A DNA stretch of 7,178 nucleotides from Frankiales bacterium (GTDB lineage: Bacteria > Actinomycetota > Actinomycetes > Mycobacteriales > SCTD01). The notes under the pieces are model-generated. The model was not told the DNA's origin. It did not search any database and saw only the letters and a list, made by a program, of their open reading frames with translations. Positions 6,523 through 7,178 of this stretch are shown piece after piece. The translations under genes and the position numbers were made by a program. The stretch is taken from contig JAODNF010000118.1 of NCBI GenBank assembly GCA_025464915.1, positions 1 through 7,178 on the forward strand, in the 5' to 3' direction. Each line of letters opens with the position of its first letter. Within the stretch, counting starts at the first letter, position 1.

Positions 6523-6559
6523 CCTCCGCAAGAGGCCTTCCGCACTTGCGGAGGCCTTT
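6523..6559 (+). promoter_or_regulatory. Alternative hairpins in the purA leader (possible attenuator or terminator)
   Basis: Two exclusive stems share one arm. Stem A pairs CCTCCGCAAG (6523-6532) with CTTGCGGAGG (6545-6554), 10 perfect pairs and a 12-nt loop. Stem B pairs GGCC (6534-6537) plus TCCGC (6539-6543) with GCGGA (6548-6552) plus GGCC (6553-6556), with a bulged T6538 and an ACTT loop. TTTCTCC follows stem B, a short pyrimidine tail like a weak intrinsic terminator. GAGGCCTT is also directly repeated (6532-6539 and 6551-6558). The structures are read by eye; an attenuator role is inference, and a simple terminator against incoming transcription is an equal alternative. Confidence 0.4.
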
Positions 6560-6572
6560 CTCCATGCTCGAC

Positions 6573-6578
6573 AGGGAG
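6573..6578 (+). promoter_or_regulatory. Shine-Dalgarno for purA
   Basis: AGGGAG sits 6 nt before the ATG at 6585. It decides that start over the in-frame ATG at 6564, which would add only seven residues and has no ribosome-binding site except the hairpin-embedded GGAGG. Confidence 0.7.
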
Positions 6579-6584
6579 TACGTC

Positions 6585-7178
6585 ATGCCGGCACTGGTGC
6601 TCATCGGCGCCCAGTGGGGGGACGAGGGCAAGGGCAAGGCGACCGACCAGCTCGGTGGCCAGGTCGACTTCGTCGTCAAGTTCAACGGAGGCAACAACGC
6701 CGGCCACACCGTCGTCATCGGTGGTGAGACCTACGCCCTGCACCTGCTGCCGAGCGGCATCCTCAGCGCCGGCTGCACGCCGGTCATCGCGAACGGCGTC
6801 GTCATCGACCTCGGCGTGCTGTTCTCCGAGATCGACGGGCTCGAGGCGCGGGGAACGTCCTGCGAGAGGCTCCTCGTCTCGTCGAACGCACACGTCATCC
6901 CGTCGTACAACCGGGTCCTGGACAAGGTCACCGAGCGCTTCCTCGGATCCCGCAAGATCGGGACCACCGGCCGCGGCATCGGCCCGACCTACGCCGACAA
7001 GATGAACCGGGTCGGCATCCGGGTGCAGGACCTGTTCGACGAGTCGATCCTGCGCGCCAAGGTCGAGGGCGCCCTGGACCTCAAGAGCCAGGTGCTGTTG
7101 AAGGTCTACAACCGCAAGGCACCCACCGTGGACGCGGTCGTGGAGGACCTGCTGTCCTACGCCGACCGGCTCAAGCCG
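6585..7178 (+). CDS. purA: Adenylosuccinate synthase, N-terminal 198 residues (3' truncated by window)
   Basis: This is the cytosolic enzyme of AMP biosynthesis: IMP + aspartate + GTP gives adenylosuccinate + GDP + phosphate. The start is typical of the family (M-P-A-L-V-L-I-G-A-Q-W-G-D-E-G-K-G-K, 1-18), containing the GTP-binding glycine loop and catalytic D13. G-G-N-N-A-G-H-T (35-42) provides the second catalytic residue H41, at the same number as in E. coli. G-T-T-G-R-G-I-G-P-T-Y-A-D-K (126-139) is the IMP-binding block, and R142 corresponds to the dimer-crossing arginine near position 143 in E. coli. The frame is open to the last base. Family length is about 430, so a little under half is present. 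It is transcribed away from the reverse-strand gene, with its own ribosome-binding site and a structured leader. No abnormality is seen in the visible part. Confidence 0.97.
   Translation, partial: MPALVLIGAQWGDEGKGKATDQLGGQVDFVVKFNGGNNAGHTVVIGGETYALHLLPSGILSAGCTPVIANGVVIDLGVLFSEIDGLEARGTSCERLLVSSNAHVIPSYNRVLDKVTERFLGSRKIGTTGRGIGPTYADKMNRVGIRVQDLFDESILRAKVEGALDLKSQVLLKVYNRKAPTVDAVVEDLLSYADRLKP

Noticed and set aside
6564..6584. Alternative purA start at ATG 6564
   Set aside because: It is in frame, but the clear AGGGAG ribosome-binding site and the family N-terminus support 6585.
6125..7005. Plus-strand open frames overlapping the reverse-strand gene and purA (6125-6727 and 6274-7005)
   Set aside because: They cross from the antisense of one gene into the wrong frame of purA and show only biased composition.

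Overview
The window is very GC-rich (about 70% G+C by eye), with G/C at most third codon positions and frequent GTG starts. Together with a DUF3151 gene close to purA and an LAxTG-type (sortase E class) wall-sorting signal, this points to a chromosomal segment of a high-GC actinobacterium (Actinomycetes). I cannot name the genus. No tRNA, rRNA, CRISPR array, insertion sequence or phage module is visible. One gene end is ordinary housekeeping (purA) and the other is surface/secretory.

Layout: (1) Positions 1-339 hold the 3' end of a gene whose product ends in a peptidoglycan-binding domain. (2) A 129-nt gap follows, with an unusual cluster of inverted and direct GTGAC-type repeats. (3) Positions 469-3561 encode a large secreted, probably wall-anchored M6 (immune inhibitor A-like) zinc metalloprotease with a signal peptide, EF-hand loop, HExxH motif and C-terminal LAATG sorting signal. 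(4) Positions 3587-6030 form a tightly packed co-directional run: a FetA-like ATPase, a FetB-like permease, a PaiB-like flavin split-barrel protein and a DUF3151 protein, joined by overlapping stop/start codons. (5) On the opposite strand, 6082-6507 (possibly to 6531), is a small helical protein of unknown function, convergent with DUF3151 and divergent from purA. (6) purA begins at 6585 and runs off the window end. Its short leader contains two mutually exclusive hairpins.

How the genes fit together: the first two encode cell-envelope or secreted functions. FetA and FetB would make one ABC exporter, by homology for iron or another metal. Nothing in the sequence shows why the flavin protein and DUF3151 are co-transcribed with it. 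The DUF3151-purA neighbourhood is, as far as I recall, a common actinobacterial arrangement.

I see no convincing undescribed multi-gene system. The most interesting signals are regulatory: the purA leader, the repeat cluster before the protease gene, and a 10-codon mini-ORF that bridges two genes through two ATGA overlaps.
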